Positions 23,974-36,391 of a DNA stretch of 64,000 nt are shown here, one piece after another. The notes under the pieces were generated by a model. It was given only the letters and a program-made list of their open reading frames with translations. It searched no databases and was not told where the DNA came from. Made by a program: the position numbers and the translations under genes. The stretch comes from Apostichopus japonicus (lineage: Eukaryota > Echinodermata > Holothuroidea > Aspidochirotida > Stichopodidae), in contig NC_092568.1 of NCBI RefSeq assembly GCF_037975245.1, positions 37,476,501 to 37,540,500 on the forward strand, written 5' to 3'. The stretch's first letter is position 1. Each line of letters opens with the position of its first letter.

Positions 23974-25758
23974 ATGGAAGGACGTGCTTTTAGTATCAGC
24001 ATATGTTTGTTATTAATTTCAAGGTGGTGTTTGGAGACCCAATCTAAGGTTCTTCCAAATCTTCGGGAATTTAGAGTGAAGGGCCATCTTGCAAGGTTTA
24101 AGGTTCCGAAGGAGCCACTCTCCCAAGAGTTATGGCAGCGTAAGAAAGCAGACCCCTCCTGTGGTAATGGTAAGTCATTGTTTGAAGGATGAGAGGGTTT
24201 CATCTTGGGACAGGGGAGGGAGAGAGTGTAACCCTTTATTTTAAAATTAAGAAAAGTTGTGTGTGTGTGTGTTTGCGTGAAGGACCATTTAGGAAGTTTT
24301 AAGGTTTCAAGCACGCACTCTTTCAATGCCATAAGGGAACAGACCTTGCATGTGGTAATAATAAGTCATTCGAAATGACGTATACTCCTCATAGTGATCT
24401 CGAAACTGTGACGCTTTACAAATAAATTGAGACGTTTTACCTCAACAATTTGACTTGTTAATACGACGTATTAACGTTGTATTTTGGAATTTTTAGGTAA
24501 ACATTTAACTTTTGTAATATTCACATTCAAATTCTCAATTTTAGCGGATTTTTGTTCTCTGAGTAAAATAAATCAGGGACCATTGAATTAGGGGATTGTT
24601 CAATTATTCATAGGGATTTATTCGTCAAAAATTTCAGCAACCCCACCCTTCCCCCTCCTCCCCCGCCCCTACAACTTCAAATGAGTTTTGAAAACGGAAA
24701 TCAGAATTTAACAAGATGCTTTGGTTATGTTTCTGTCTTTTAGGTCAAAAATAATTGATCTCTGGCTTAACCTGTTGATTCTATATACTCGACAAAAGAT
24801 GTATGGGGGCTGGGGAAGGGGTGCTGGGAAAAAATGAGAACTTGAATTTGTAAGTCAATGGAGAATTGATTGCGGTATGAAGACTGCATGTTATTGTGGT
24901 TTACATTTGGTCCTTTCTTTAAATAAGTATAACGTTCATTCAGCTAAAAACTTGCTTACGTTTCGTTATTTTCCTTTGTGTTTTACTTCTCATTTTCACG
25001 TTTTACGATTTTACTCTTACATAGATGTAGTGCTGGAGCTTTCTGATGCGAGGGAATCGATTTTCGAACCAAGTGAATCTGAACTTGTCATTGGTTTCTC
25101 CACTGTGGAAGATTTCACACTTAACCGTGAATTATCTTGCGAAATGAAAGATCGCTTCACAGTGTCTTTCACTCTTTTGCTTTTCCAAACACCATTTGTA
25201 TCTAAATCAGGTCACGGTTTACTAGATTTGGTGAAGTTTACTGTCAACTCCAAACAAGTATCCGATCCGTACTCGACCAATGCAAAAGGACTAATACACT
25301 TGGATCGGGTCGAGAAAACTGAGGACGGAAATGTTGTATTCTACAAAGGAAATGACGTCATAGTACTGAATATTCAAGATGACAAAAACTGCAGTCGTGC
25401 AGAGGAGGCTAGAATGAGAGAGGATATTAATCAAATATCTGGGAGGGAATTCCACAAGACGGATTATCCTCTTCCTTTCAATTATTGGGGGTGTGATGGA
25501 TTAGGTTGGAACGTAAGTTTCTGTCAGAAACTGAAAGAACACGAATGTGAGCTACAGCGAGTCGGGAATGACGTATGTACGCAATCCCAAATGACTGAGA
25601 GACATTACTGTCCTGCGTCCGTATCGCTGGTTAACGCAACAGGTTACCTCTACGACACGATGTCCAAGTACATCCCTTCTTTTCCTTTGGTTAGTTTTGA
25701 AGGTGAATATCACGACAAACACCATTCGACGGGAATTGTATATCCTTGCTTGACTTAA
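23974..25758 (+). CDS. Unrecognised two-exon secreted protein, about 309 aa
   Basis: Exon 1 is 23974-24169, donor G|gtaagt. Exon 2 is 25025-25758, acceptor after a T-rich tract ending CTTACATAG, stop TAA. The phases fit (1 then 2, joined codon Asp). The N-terminus MEGRAFSISICLLLISRWCL looks like a signal peptide, followed by a basic stretch (LREFRVKGHLARFKVPKE). The C-terminal third is Cys-rich: GCDGLGW, VSFCQKLKEHEC, DVCTQ, HYCPAS and a terminal YPCLT, with two N-glycosylation sequons (NVS, NAT). No family recognised. The gene has internal and dispersed partial copies (24277-24370, 12531-12670). It lies head to head with THADA, about 2.1 kb apart. Probably an extracellular, lineage-specific protein. 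The open frame upstream of 25025 is taken to be intron, because the strong donor, acceptor and phase agree. Confidence 0.72.
24277..24370 (+). pseudogene. Degenerate duplicate of the 3' half of exon 1, within the intron
   Basis: GTGAAGGACCATTTAGGAAG onward aligns to exon 1 from 24077 (GTGAAGGGCCATCTTGCAAG), through TTTAAGGTT, CACTCT and GCATGTGGTAATAATAAGTC to the copied donor region. The donor GGTAAGT has become ATAAGT. A decayed tandem exon duplication. Confidence 0.8.
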
Positions 25759-28700
25759 AGGATGACTTAAGGCGTAGTCCAAGAGCAAAGAAACATTTGA
25801 GTGACAGTACAGTTTTGCATAGGCTATTCCGGTTTCAAGATGACCAACTTAAAATATATGTTAAATCTCTGGGCTACTCCTTTAATGCTAAATTGATGAT
25901 GACGTCGGCTCCTCGGTGCAGGCATAAATATTAAATGATAATTCTTTGTTTTGCAAACTCTAACAGCTCAAACAAAATATCTTCAATTTGTTGACATCTC
26001 ATAAACTGCCGAATACTATTGAATGCTATTCACTACTATTTGTTCTTGGGAAGGTCGTAATGTATTGTCGAACAAAATATGTTCATGTCCCTTGATCTTT
26101 CTTTGTTTTGGAGTATGATCAGGGAGTTGTTTAACAACTCCCTGGTATGAGGGAGTTCTATAACAACTCCCTGGTATGATCCTACAAGATTGACGAGATT
26201 GATTAAATACCTCGCAAGTTTTGAAACAAACGAACTTATGATAGTCCTTCATCCCAATCAATCCTTCGACTAGATTTGCAGTTCGCGAAGTTCCATCGTT
26301 TCCCACTGGGGTGTGTCTATAAAACAGAGAACTCTAAAACGAGGACCGAAGACCATGAGTGTAGGAATTTTGATTTGGGAAAGGGGGGGGGGGGGGCGAT
26401 TTGCTCCAAAAATTGTAACCAATATGGAAGGGCGTACTGGTGAGATCGCCCTCACCTTTGACATTTGAGTTCTTTATTACATCGTTAACATCGTCACGGA
26501 CAGAGGAGGACAGCTTAGACAGCGAACTGTGTCAAAACTCCACAACTTCAATGTCAGATTAGTTGGGGCAAGCTTAGAACGTTAGTCTAATTACCTGAGG
26601 CTGACTTTTTTACGGAACTATTGACTCACACTAAACAAGACTATTGGCAGTTCAATGGGGAGGTTTTCAGTGCCCGATGCAATATCAGCATATCACCTGA
26701 ATTTTCACGGAAATATCTTGTAAGGGTTGCAACCTCCTCCCCCCCCCCCCCTTTCCAACTACACTATATAAGCTTGCATAGTATTGCTCAGGGTAATACT
26801 TGCTATAAGGTCATGCAGCCCGCGCTATAGGGGTTATAAAAGCTTTGTGGGCAGCAGGAAATTTACCCTCATTCAAGTTATACATAATGTCATGCATGGT
26901 GCAGTTGTCTACGGGTGAACTACATCCCAAACTGTTTTATATCAAGGGCAAGAAACCTTCCCTCAAAGTATACTAATTTTGTCATCCTATATTTCTCTCC
27001 AACTTATTATCTTTTTTGCCGACGATCTTACGTCTACCAGTCAATCATGCCCCACTCCTCAATCCACCAACTATTCATTCTGCTTATAACTAATATATAG
27101 ACTGACCATGATTGATGGTATTGAATAATCAACACACTGCAAACAGCATGCAAATTAAGAAATTAATATGCACGTTTTAAAATGGATCGAACCCAAAACG
27201 GAGCAAAATTTCTAGTAATGTATTCCACCGAGTACTCATAGTTACGGATCTACCGAGTCCAGTCCCCCAAACTCGAACAAAAGTCAATGTAGTCCAGTTT
27301 GGCTAGCTGGACGAGGCAGTGTGAGGGTAAACGGGGAAGGTGGGGGGGGGGGCATTTGCCCAAACTTATGTTTATCACCCTCTGAAGTGTACGCAATAAT
27401 GCCATTAGATTACTTTCAAAAATGTCCACAAAAATAATAAAATGCCGCATCGGCATCCTGCCATGTACACCTATATAAATATGCTGTAGCACCAAGATCT
27501 TTCAAGAAAATGACTTGGTTGGGGGGGGGGGGGGGGGGTTAAAGGAACTCTCCTGTCACAAACCATGCAGTGACATATGCATAGGGAATTTTGTGGCGCC
27601 ACCCCCCCCCCCCCCCTCAGTCCGTCGTCGGTTGAGGTACAGCATTCAGTCGAAAGACTTTTTGCCTTCAGTCGGACAAGATTTTTTCAGGGAAGGTCGG
27701 CGAAAATGAAGATTTCGAAAAACGGAGACATTTGGACTTGATTTGGGTCGGTAAATGAATTCTTCTGTATAGTTATGAGAACAACGCTGTACATTGCCAC
27801 AAGATGTTAAATAAAAATGGAGCATTTCGTCAAGACATGTCATAATAAGATAAAAGTATATCATTAATAATTAATAAATAAATAATTAATTTGGTTTATA
27901 TATACTGGCATAATGACGGGTATACTATAGTAGTAACGTGCAGTTATAAAAACTTACTTGTAATTACCAATCTCACTATTGGGAATAAGGAAATTGCGAG
28001 AATCGTAAAACTTAATGACGTATGATGCGGATGCAAATGATATATTTCTTCACTAGAATTGCTGCAATAATTTTCTATACACAGTTGCGGGCAGAAGTAA
28101 AATCACGGCAATATGTATCGCTCAGTAATTGTGGGTAAGTCTACTGCGTGTTGGATATTCAGTTTCTTGAAGTTTATTATTTAACAAAATTGCCGGGATT
28201 TTTTTAGATCAAGGGGCGGGGGGGGGGGATTATTTTGTCTTTTTATCTGGGCGATGTAATTTATAATAATGTTGTGGAAATGTTATTCATACGAGTCTGG
28301 CAACAAACAAGTCGGAGTTGTCACCATGGCAATTGAGAACACCTTTTTTTTCCAACTTTGAATAAACAATTACCACTTACCCGTATGATTCACATAATAT
28401 CCTTTGAAAATGAGTTAAATTGTGGAACGAATGGAGTTTAAAAATATAAAGTGCAAACAAAACATTCAGAGAACGATGTCTAGAGAATATATCTCTTCCA
28501 TGTCTTCCCTTTAAAAGGTAATGAGTATCGCTCTATATATGCTAGAAATTCAAATAATGATCACTGATATTTATACGTCAATACGCATATTGCTGCCACC
28601 CTTAATTTAAAGGCATTGAAGACTCGCCCCAAACAGCGTGGCGCCATCATTTAAAAGTTAACTTTCCTTTGCTTGCAAGTGAAGTTTTTCACTTGTCGCT

Positions 28701-29150
28701 ACAAAATGCAGACAGTAATGAAACGTGATACCTTGTTATCTTTAGCTGGACCTGAGATGTCCATTGCTGTATCTTGTGTACACTGTGCTGTGGGTATTGA
28801 CCGCAGCTGTATGTACTGACTGTATACTAGTGTCTAATTACCGACGGGTAGCAAGCTGTGTGTATTTTCTGGGATCGATGGTGGTGTCTAACACTTCTGT
28901 TACACCTCATTCGAAATTAGGTCAGATTACTGGCATTAGACGTTTCTTTTTGCACGAGTCTTCACACCCTTTAATTGCATATTGCCCTCATATAGAAGAC
29001 ATGTAATTGTCTATTTACCTGAACATTTCTCAATGTTTGTTAATATGTGAAGAGTCAGAACAAATGGTAAAGTAATCTTGAAAACTTTCAGTAAGTTTTA
29101 GCATGCTAAATTTGTAGCCAGTACCCCTCTCCTTTTATAACGTTAGCCTT
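25759..29150. other. Intergenic stretch, no gene recognised
   Basis: Contains poly-G/C runs near 26385, 26738, 27340, 27522, 27602 and 28217 and a pair of hairpins at 26121-26173. A short ATG exon-like piece at 28114-28134 ends in a good donor, but no convincing partner exon was found. Nothing else supportable. Confidence 0.5.
26121..26173. repeat. Two adjacent perfect or near-perfect hairpins
   Basis: GGGAGTTGTTTAACAACTCCC and, 7 bases on, GGGAGTTCTATAACAACTCCC, each bounded by A and T and separated by GGTATG. The unit is about 30 bp long and repeated twice, flanked by TATGATC on both sides. The function is unknown; there is no rho-independent terminator logic in a eukaryote. Confidence 0.85.
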
Positions 29151-29157
29151 GTTATGC

Positions 29158-29512
29158 TTAAAGGTCTGCTGTATAGACCCCAACTATAGCACGCTATCAT
29201 GGAAAAAAGTTTCTTATGATTACGTAATCGACCTGCCTTGGTTGTAAAATGACCTCTTTGTACCAATTAGTCTGCAACCCTGCCACATATTTTTTCTTGT
29301 ATGAGGGTCTTTGTGTGAACGCTGTATGAGTAACTACACTGTAGACATGAACATATTTCCACACAGTGTTTACACAAAGAGCCTAATGATGTAAAGAAGC
29401 TATGCAGGCTAATTGGAAAGCCTGAGGTCAATTTACGACTGTGGCAGGTCGATTACATAATCATAAAACTTTCGTAGCTTATAGCGTGCTATAATTGAAG
29501 CCAGATCTTTAA
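29158..29512. mobile_element. piggyBac-like MITE, copy 1 (TTAA target)
   Basis: Bounded by TTAA at both ends. The left end AAGGTCTGCTGTATAGACCC is followed by TATAGCACGCTAT, and the right end carries ATAGCGTGCTATAATTG. Long subterminal inverted repeats include TTATGATTACGTAATCGACC and its complement near 29450. The left terminus matches the element at 48232. TTAA duplication is the mark of the piggyBac superfamily. Confidence 0.75.
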
Positions 29513-32500
29513 TGTTCGCAAATGGTCTGCGGGTTACGTTGGGTAGAAAATTCTGATAACAAATGCAAAATCTACCTATTGTTATATCAGTCTGGTTGCA
29601 CAATATTGAATAATGAGGGGAAGCATGTAGTAGCGTTCGTACTGAACATGCTGTACAGGTATAAGGGATCATGTAAAATCCCCACTTCTTATTCTAAGGA
29701 AAAACTTTGACGGATTCGGAATCATATGTAGAGGATGGTAGCGGATGTAGAGAAATAAATCGGGGGGGGGGGGGCATTCTTCTATAGGGGTACTGGGACG
29801 CATGCGTTTAATTTGAAGACTCAAACTATAAATTATCTCGGAACTTCCCGATTCCTAGCAAACAGTGACATGTTTCATAAAGTGTATCACATGTTGTGTC
29901 ATGTCACGTTTTGTATAGTTTATGGTCAGTTATTGTAAGTTGTACGAATAAGTTATAGAATAGTCTTTTGTAGTTTGCCAAATCGGAAAAAGAACACTTG
30001 TTTTATACCAATTTCTCATTGCATTCACCTTCCATTGTGGGTGCGATTTTTGAGTACTACACACAACATAGGGGCAGTGGATCCTTGCTCCATGTAGAGT
30101 AAGACTTTCAAAGTGTTTATTGGTAAAAAATCACTGATGCATGGATAAGTGTATCTGGGCAAACACTCATAAGCCATCCCCTGTGAAGTATTCAGCCATT
30201 GTTTACTATCCATTCCCCACCTCATATCTTCAGCTTTACCCATTCAACAAAAGACACCAGTCTAAGAAACAAGACACCAGTCTCAGACGAAAGAAAGCAA
30301 CATTTGTTTCTCCATAATTTGCATAGTTTATTACAATATCAAACAGAAGTGTCTGTGTAACGTAGCATAGGATATAACGGAAGACATGCTCAAGTCATTA
30401 ACACAGTAATGAAAGGCATAGCATAACATAGCTACATATCACATTATTGACCATGTAAATGAAAACTCATACTGTGGACATTAAATTAATTAATGACTTC
30501 AAAGTTGACTGGCAGCCAGATGGTACAATTTTCTAATGCGGATACCACCCTATACTCTCCTCCCAAACAATGTTTCAAAGCACTCGTATTGAGTGTATGA
30601 ACAATTACTAACCTTAATCGTATAGACACAGGATATTCATACTGCTCATACTGTCAAGTCCTTTGAAGCAGAAAATGATCAACTGGGTGTGACTGGAACT
30701 GTATCTCTTTACACATCTGAGCATGTAACTACAATTATTAAAATCATAAACATGATATTACAACAAGAAAGAAGAAAAATCAAATTCTTAACCACTCGGT
30801 ACATAATCAATACTGATCCATGTGTGTTGATTGACACTTATATGTAACCAAAGTACCAGTCACAAAGAGAGAAAAATAAAAGAAAAAAGAAAGAAAAAAT
30901 AGCATTTGAACTTTACTCTGTTATATACATGTACATAGCATTCATTTTCAACACATTAAGGGTGAATATTGCTTTTAAATTTAAATACATCAGAGGATAA
31001 AATCTCACCTAGGGTACTAGAACATTTGGTAGGCATAAGATACTCTGAAACAATTAATGACAATTCTCAAGCTTAACACTTGGGTTGCCCCAAGCAAAGC
31101 TTCTCCAGCCAACAAATATACTACAATTACACACAGAAAAAGACACCTTATGGTACAGTAGTTTGATCTTAGACTCCTTCACAATTCTTATAACTGGTTT
31201 TTCTTGTTCTTCACACTAGGCTAGTAAGTCATTTTGAACCAATCTACTTCCATATCTATATCAAGACTAGTACTAAAAAACTTTGCGGTCACAAATACAT
31301 GCATTATGTAACCCCTAATGTCACAATTGCTTTTAGTATATATGCTATAGTTATCAATGCCAATTATCTGTTATCCATGCAGGCCAATCCCCCATACCAA
31401 ACAGTTTCACTTTTAAAGCCCACTTTTCCCAGAATGTTACCAATATGTAAAGCATATATATATTCTTTTGACTAAATAAAAAAATATATTAAACACAACA
31501 GGGAAGCCAAAATAAATTGTTTATTCAATTCTGAACCACATTCTATGCCCTCCCCACACACCCCCACCCCCACATTACTGACCTTACTTTGAAATTTTAA
31601 GAAGTAGACCTGTGTGAGGCTGACCAAGTGGGGATTATGTGTACGTAAAACTTTATGATAACAATACAATAGTGCATTCTTAAAATGGATATATGACAGC
31701 CATTTCCATGCTAAGCAAGACCTGCGATCTTCATTCAAATTTGATCTTACTTTCAAAAGTTTATTCCCTTAGTGTGGTACTGACCAAAGGCAATGATGTC
31801 TGTGTTAAATTGAAAGCTCTATATACCATTCACTATACAAATTAAAGCTTACAACATTTTTCCCTTCTGAATCACACTATGCATTCTCAATCTGCAATTG
31901 ACCTTACGTTTTTAATTTGAAAAAAAAAAAAAAAAATTATTTAGGCAATGGATATCGTCTCTGCATATCTGGGAGATATATTATGAAGAGCAAGGAATTT
32001 GAAGACCCTCCCCTACCCAACATAAGCCTGCTACGTTCATTGTGGATGCCTGCTATATGTAAACCCATGTTGCCATAACATAGGCATCCTTATCCTTGAA
32101 CAAAAAACCAACAGTCCTGATCAAGTTAGAATTACTTTGAGCGTTTAACTTATCTTAGATTTTAAGTTCTTTATATCTATCATAGATATCTGTCATATAT
32201 ATATATATACCTACATTACTCCACCTGCATGATATATATACCTACATTACTCCACCTCCATGATTTGTTCATAGTGAATATGCTCACTGAAACACCTCAC
32301 AGAAGGGGACATCTTGTGTGAACGAAGTACAGCTGGAAATATTCTCCAATAGTTGTAACGAGCCACTTTATTGAAAGGTTGAGTCAAGTTGAGTCCGGTC
32401 ATCCTCAGTAACTACTGTATCATGAGTCGATTTACTTCAGTATCTATCTGTCATTAAGGTGGCGGACTAGTTGTAGCTCACTTACTGTATGAAATTCAAC

Positions 32501-33610
32501 GAATCAAGTAATAATTCAACGAATCAAGTAATTTACAAATAATTGTAAAAACTTAACAACACTGATATGATCCCGCAAAAGTACACCCCCGCAAATGTAC
32601 ACCTTTAGACTAAATTAAACTCCATCTATGCCCTAGACCTCTCACCAAACATTGATTAAACTCTATGCCCTCTCTATATGCTAGACCTCTAACCAAACAT
32701 TGATTAACTCCATCTTTGCTCTAGACCTCTCATCAAACATCGGTTGTCATAGTAGCTGTACTTTTTTCCTGGGCCAAAAATTTAGATCGAGTCGTGAAAG
32801 CCTGTGATATATTCATACAACAATTGAATACCCCTCAATCTGCACTAATAAAGTTAATTTGGTTCAAAATTCCTAACAAGTGAAGTGATATATAAACAGT
32901 TTATATGGTCAACACAGAAACTTTTGTTATCATTCATATTTTGAACTTTGTTCTGTTTGCAAACTTACAAATTTTAATAAAGTTTCCTTGTGCAAATTTG
33001 TTTCCAGAAACGTTGTTTCCATGCACTATAAAGCATAGTATGACTAGATTGTTGCAAAATTAACACAAAAACCAGCCTGAAGCATGGCGTACAGGTAACA
33101 TTTAAACCAAGAGAAAACTAGACATTTCTATTGGTTCTAAAGACTATCATAGATCTCACATCTTCTTAGGCTTATTACCAAAAAACCTAGTTCAAATGCA
33201 ACTTAAGTCTCTAAAGGGTTTAAACACATCCCATAGCAATAAGAGCATACTTTATGCTCCTATAATGTCCACTTTTATATTGTAATGCTTTCCTTAACAC
33301 ATGGATCAAATTTGAGAACAGCTAGGTAAATTATCAAAGATATATTAAACCTTTAAATAAACTCCTTGTCACATGCTACCTCACACCCCTACAAGAAGAT
33401 AATCAATTGACCCTCACTAATCCCATCAGATATATCAGGGAATAATTTATCCAGTATTGTCAAACAAATTGATATGCAAAATGGACAACTTGACATACAA
33501 GTCCAAAGATGTATCTATAGCAGTCTTTAATGCAGGAGTCACAGCCTAGTGACAAAGGCGGTTTTTGAGCCTTCAAAACTGCTACACAAACATTTGAACA
33601 CTCAACTAAT
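29513..33610. other. Repeat-poor flank downstream of the RIIa-domain gene, no coding exon recognised
   Basis: Includes a poly-G run at 29763, a GAAAGAAAAAA-rich patch at 30870-30900 and a TATA run near 32196 with a local repeat of CCTACATTACTCCACCT. Part of it may be 3' UTR of the minus-strand gene at 34272, since several AATAAA-like signals exist on that strand, but the transcript end cannot be fixed. Confidence 0.4.
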
Positions 33611-33616
33611 AATGAT

Positions 33617-33921
33617 AAGAACAATAATATTTGATTTTTATATAGCGCTTTACACCAGCGATAGGTCTCAAAGCGCTTTACAGACGTTATATTACCCCTG
33701 GTCAATGGTAAACCTGTCTCAGAGACAATCCCTCCAGTCGGCAGCAGTTATATACAATGACAAGTTACCTCACAGGTACCCATTTAACCTCTGGGTGGAG
33801 AGAGGCAAGTGAGATAAAGCATCTTGCCCAAGGACACAACGCAATGAACTAGGCATGAATCGAACCAGCAATCCTTGGATCACGAGTTCGACGCCTTAGC
33901 CAATTGGCCACCACGCTCTCA
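33617..33921 (-). mobile_element. tRNA-derived SINE
   Basis: On the minus strand the head has an A-box-like GGTGGCCAATTGGCTAAGGC and a perfect B box GGTTCGATTCATGCC (33852-33866). The body follows, with TTGGGCAAGATGCTTTATCT, CTCCACCCAG and GGGTACCTGTGAGG. The tail is AAAGCGCTATATAAAAATCA followed by AATATTATTG. This arrangement of tRNA head, conserved central domain and LINE-type AT-rich tail is typical of metazoan SINEs transcribed by RNA polymerase III. Confidence 0.88.
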
Positions 33922-34271
33922 ATTACTTCCCTCTGTATGGTGCTATCATCAACACAGGCTAGAACAACTCTGTAAATTGTCATTAGGGTATCGTTTAACA
34001 CTCATTGCAGGATTTTACATCTCTAAATACTCCTGCTCAGAGTTCAATTCCAACTTGCTATAAAACTGCAAAAAATCACCTCAGCATAATCCAAAATGTC
34101 CTTATGATGCAGTTTACAGCCAGATGCTTTCATATGTGGACAACATAGTGGACATTACTGTACCCACCGATAGATGACTGCTGTCATCCATTAGCTTCTA
34201 CTCACTGATAGATCTCTGTGAAATTATTTCGAAGTACGTGACAAACCCACCAGAAAGATGACAAAGCTGTT

Positions 34272-35612
34272 TTATGAAGAGGTCCCTTCTGCTTGCTTTT
34301 CTCTTGCATCTTTCATCCTCTGTAATTCCTCTAACATGTAGATGAGGGGATCTAATGGTCGGTGATAAACAATCTCTGATGTCAAATGCTGGAAGAGAAA
34401 TAAATAAGACACTGCGTGTTTACTACATGAACGATGAACTGGAACTTAAAACTTTATTTAGGTATACATAGTATAAATAGATATTGCTAAATGAACTGTA
34501 TTATTGCTGTACATGTACATCTTTATGCTATAGCCCTGCCAACCTGTGGTCACAAATATATATATATCAATTTTTTTTTTAAATAAGGACAAAAGAGAGA
34601 TATGGCAGATTGGAAAAATCTAATAAAAACAAGATAGTGATGTATGTAAAAATAATTTAGAAATCAAATCATTAAACGTTAAAGTAATTGTCACACTAAC
34701 ATAGTGCCACAGAACACAATGACGTATTGCATTTTAGATTTCCCAAAAGAGAAATTGGATTTTTGAACATTCCTCACACAGGAATTGTAAGAGGTTTACG
34801 AACAACATTTTTGGAAGTCAAAGTTTGGCTTGAGGTTAGCAAATAAAATCAAGAGACCGTGAAATTGCCATAAAAACCAGGGGACTCTCAGTAAAACAGG
34901 GAGTGTTGTTAAGTGTGGTTCTGCACAGTACTCAGATAGCAGTTTTCTACATCATAAATAGATTATTTTAAAGGGACAAAATTCAGAGCTTTCAAAACTG
35001 GTACGCAAACTTTGAGCACTAAATTATTCCTGGTACAGTGTAGTGTTATAACGAGTAGAGTCCTAGGTAAATAGCGATACAAACCACTTTTTTAATCGTT
35101 CCCCATTGAGATTTATACAGTAAATATAACTCAAGTGTCAGGAAAATACTCAAATCAACATTTAATATAAAATGACCTATTACAACTCTGATATGTACTG
35201 ACTGAATTTTGTGGAACAGGAATAACATTAGGCCACAAAGTATGGACAATGACTATGATAAAAAACAATTTGCTTGTTTTAATATTATTTGCATAACAAA
35301 TTTAAATAAGCAAATTAGAGATAAGCAATCTGAATTGAAGCGATATTTCCATTCCCTTGAAACACTTACTTGAAATATCTGCATAACATTATGCATTTCC
35401 ATGTACTTAACAGCCTTTGTATATGGATCTTCTGTGGGGGGCTTGTAGTTGCTTTCCGCATCTTCTTCTATCTCCTCTGCAAATCTTTCTAATTTGGCAC
35501 TCAGAGTCTCCATTCTGAAATCTTCATTTTCTGCTTTCTCATTGACTGTTGCTTCTGGTACTGGTGTATCTGATTCTGTTAGTAAAACTCTTTCCTCTCC
35601 ATCAGTTGCCAT
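34272..35612 (-). CDS. Small RIIa/DPY30-like dimerisation-docking protein, 119 aa, two exons
   Basis: Exon 1 is 35612-35370 (81 codons). Its ATG has good context (AACATGG) and is the only ATG in that frame. Donor CAA|gtaagt. Exon 2 is 34388-34272, acceptor TTCTCTTCCAG, stop TAA. Residues 1-60 are acidic and low-complexity (SAKLERFAEEIEEDAES). Residues 65-110 read DPYTKAVKYMEMHNVMQIFQ then HLTSEIVYHRPLDPLIYMLE. The pattern Y.....V...F..LTS..VY.RP.DPL.YM...L fits the two-helix docking fold shared by PKA RII and DPY-30-like proteins, which anchor partners in cilia and sperm flagella. TEX55-type proteins are the closest I can suggest. Family assignment is from pattern, not from a search. Confidence 0.8.
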
Positions 35613-36391
35613 GTTTGCCAAGAAGGTTGATGGACACAATACACTCAAAACTTGTTCTGAACTTGTACTTGTAACACACTGGATGTCCTATAGCTAGAAC
35701 AGTACTACGCTTTCACCTTCGCAAAATGCCAGTAACGATAGTAGCAGTAAAGTTAGACCTAGGCACTGGCTATGTTAAAGCTAACACTAATTAGCAGGCT
35801 AGATGTACTGTACAGTAACAAAGGTATTTTGAGTGGGCCTAACGTTAAACCCGAACCTACACTTGCAACGTTCAGGGCTGTTCCTAACTACGAAAGAAAG
35901 AACTGATGTCGATAGTAGTATATCGGCGGAATGTGCTTAACTGATCCAAAATGAGATTCCTTCAACTTCTCAACAAATCAGAACAGTTCTTTCACTAACA
36001 ATTAAGGAGCGACGTAAGGGACGAGCTACTCTGCAGTGATTGCCTCTGCCGGTTGCATATCGTTACCTATACCTACAAGTACACAGGTGCACGTCGATTG
36101 TTTATGACACCTTGGTGACAGACATCAAAGGGGTCAAAGGTGGAGTCGATAGTCTGTTCTTGAACCACTGATCTCTACACTAAGACAGTGTCTTGAACGT
36201 TTCTGTTCATGACAGTTCAATTTGACAGCCAAATAAGCTACAGGTCTAAACAAAAGGTCAATTCTAACTGTGCATAGGTTGGTTGTTGGTTCTAATGTTG
36301 GAATATCGATGCAAAACGTGTTCACCTATTTGTTATGAGAAGTTGGTGGAAGTCTCGAACACACAGTACACAGCAAGCTATTTGCGTTTAT

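Noticed and set aside
28114-28836. Possible mini-gene: ATG exon ending at 28134 joined to an exon from 28747
   Set aside because: Phases permit a junction, but the product is only about 30 residues with no known motif, so chance is more likely.
33549-34063. Plus-strand frames of 87 and 62 codons
   Set aside because: They lie over a tRNA-derived SINE.
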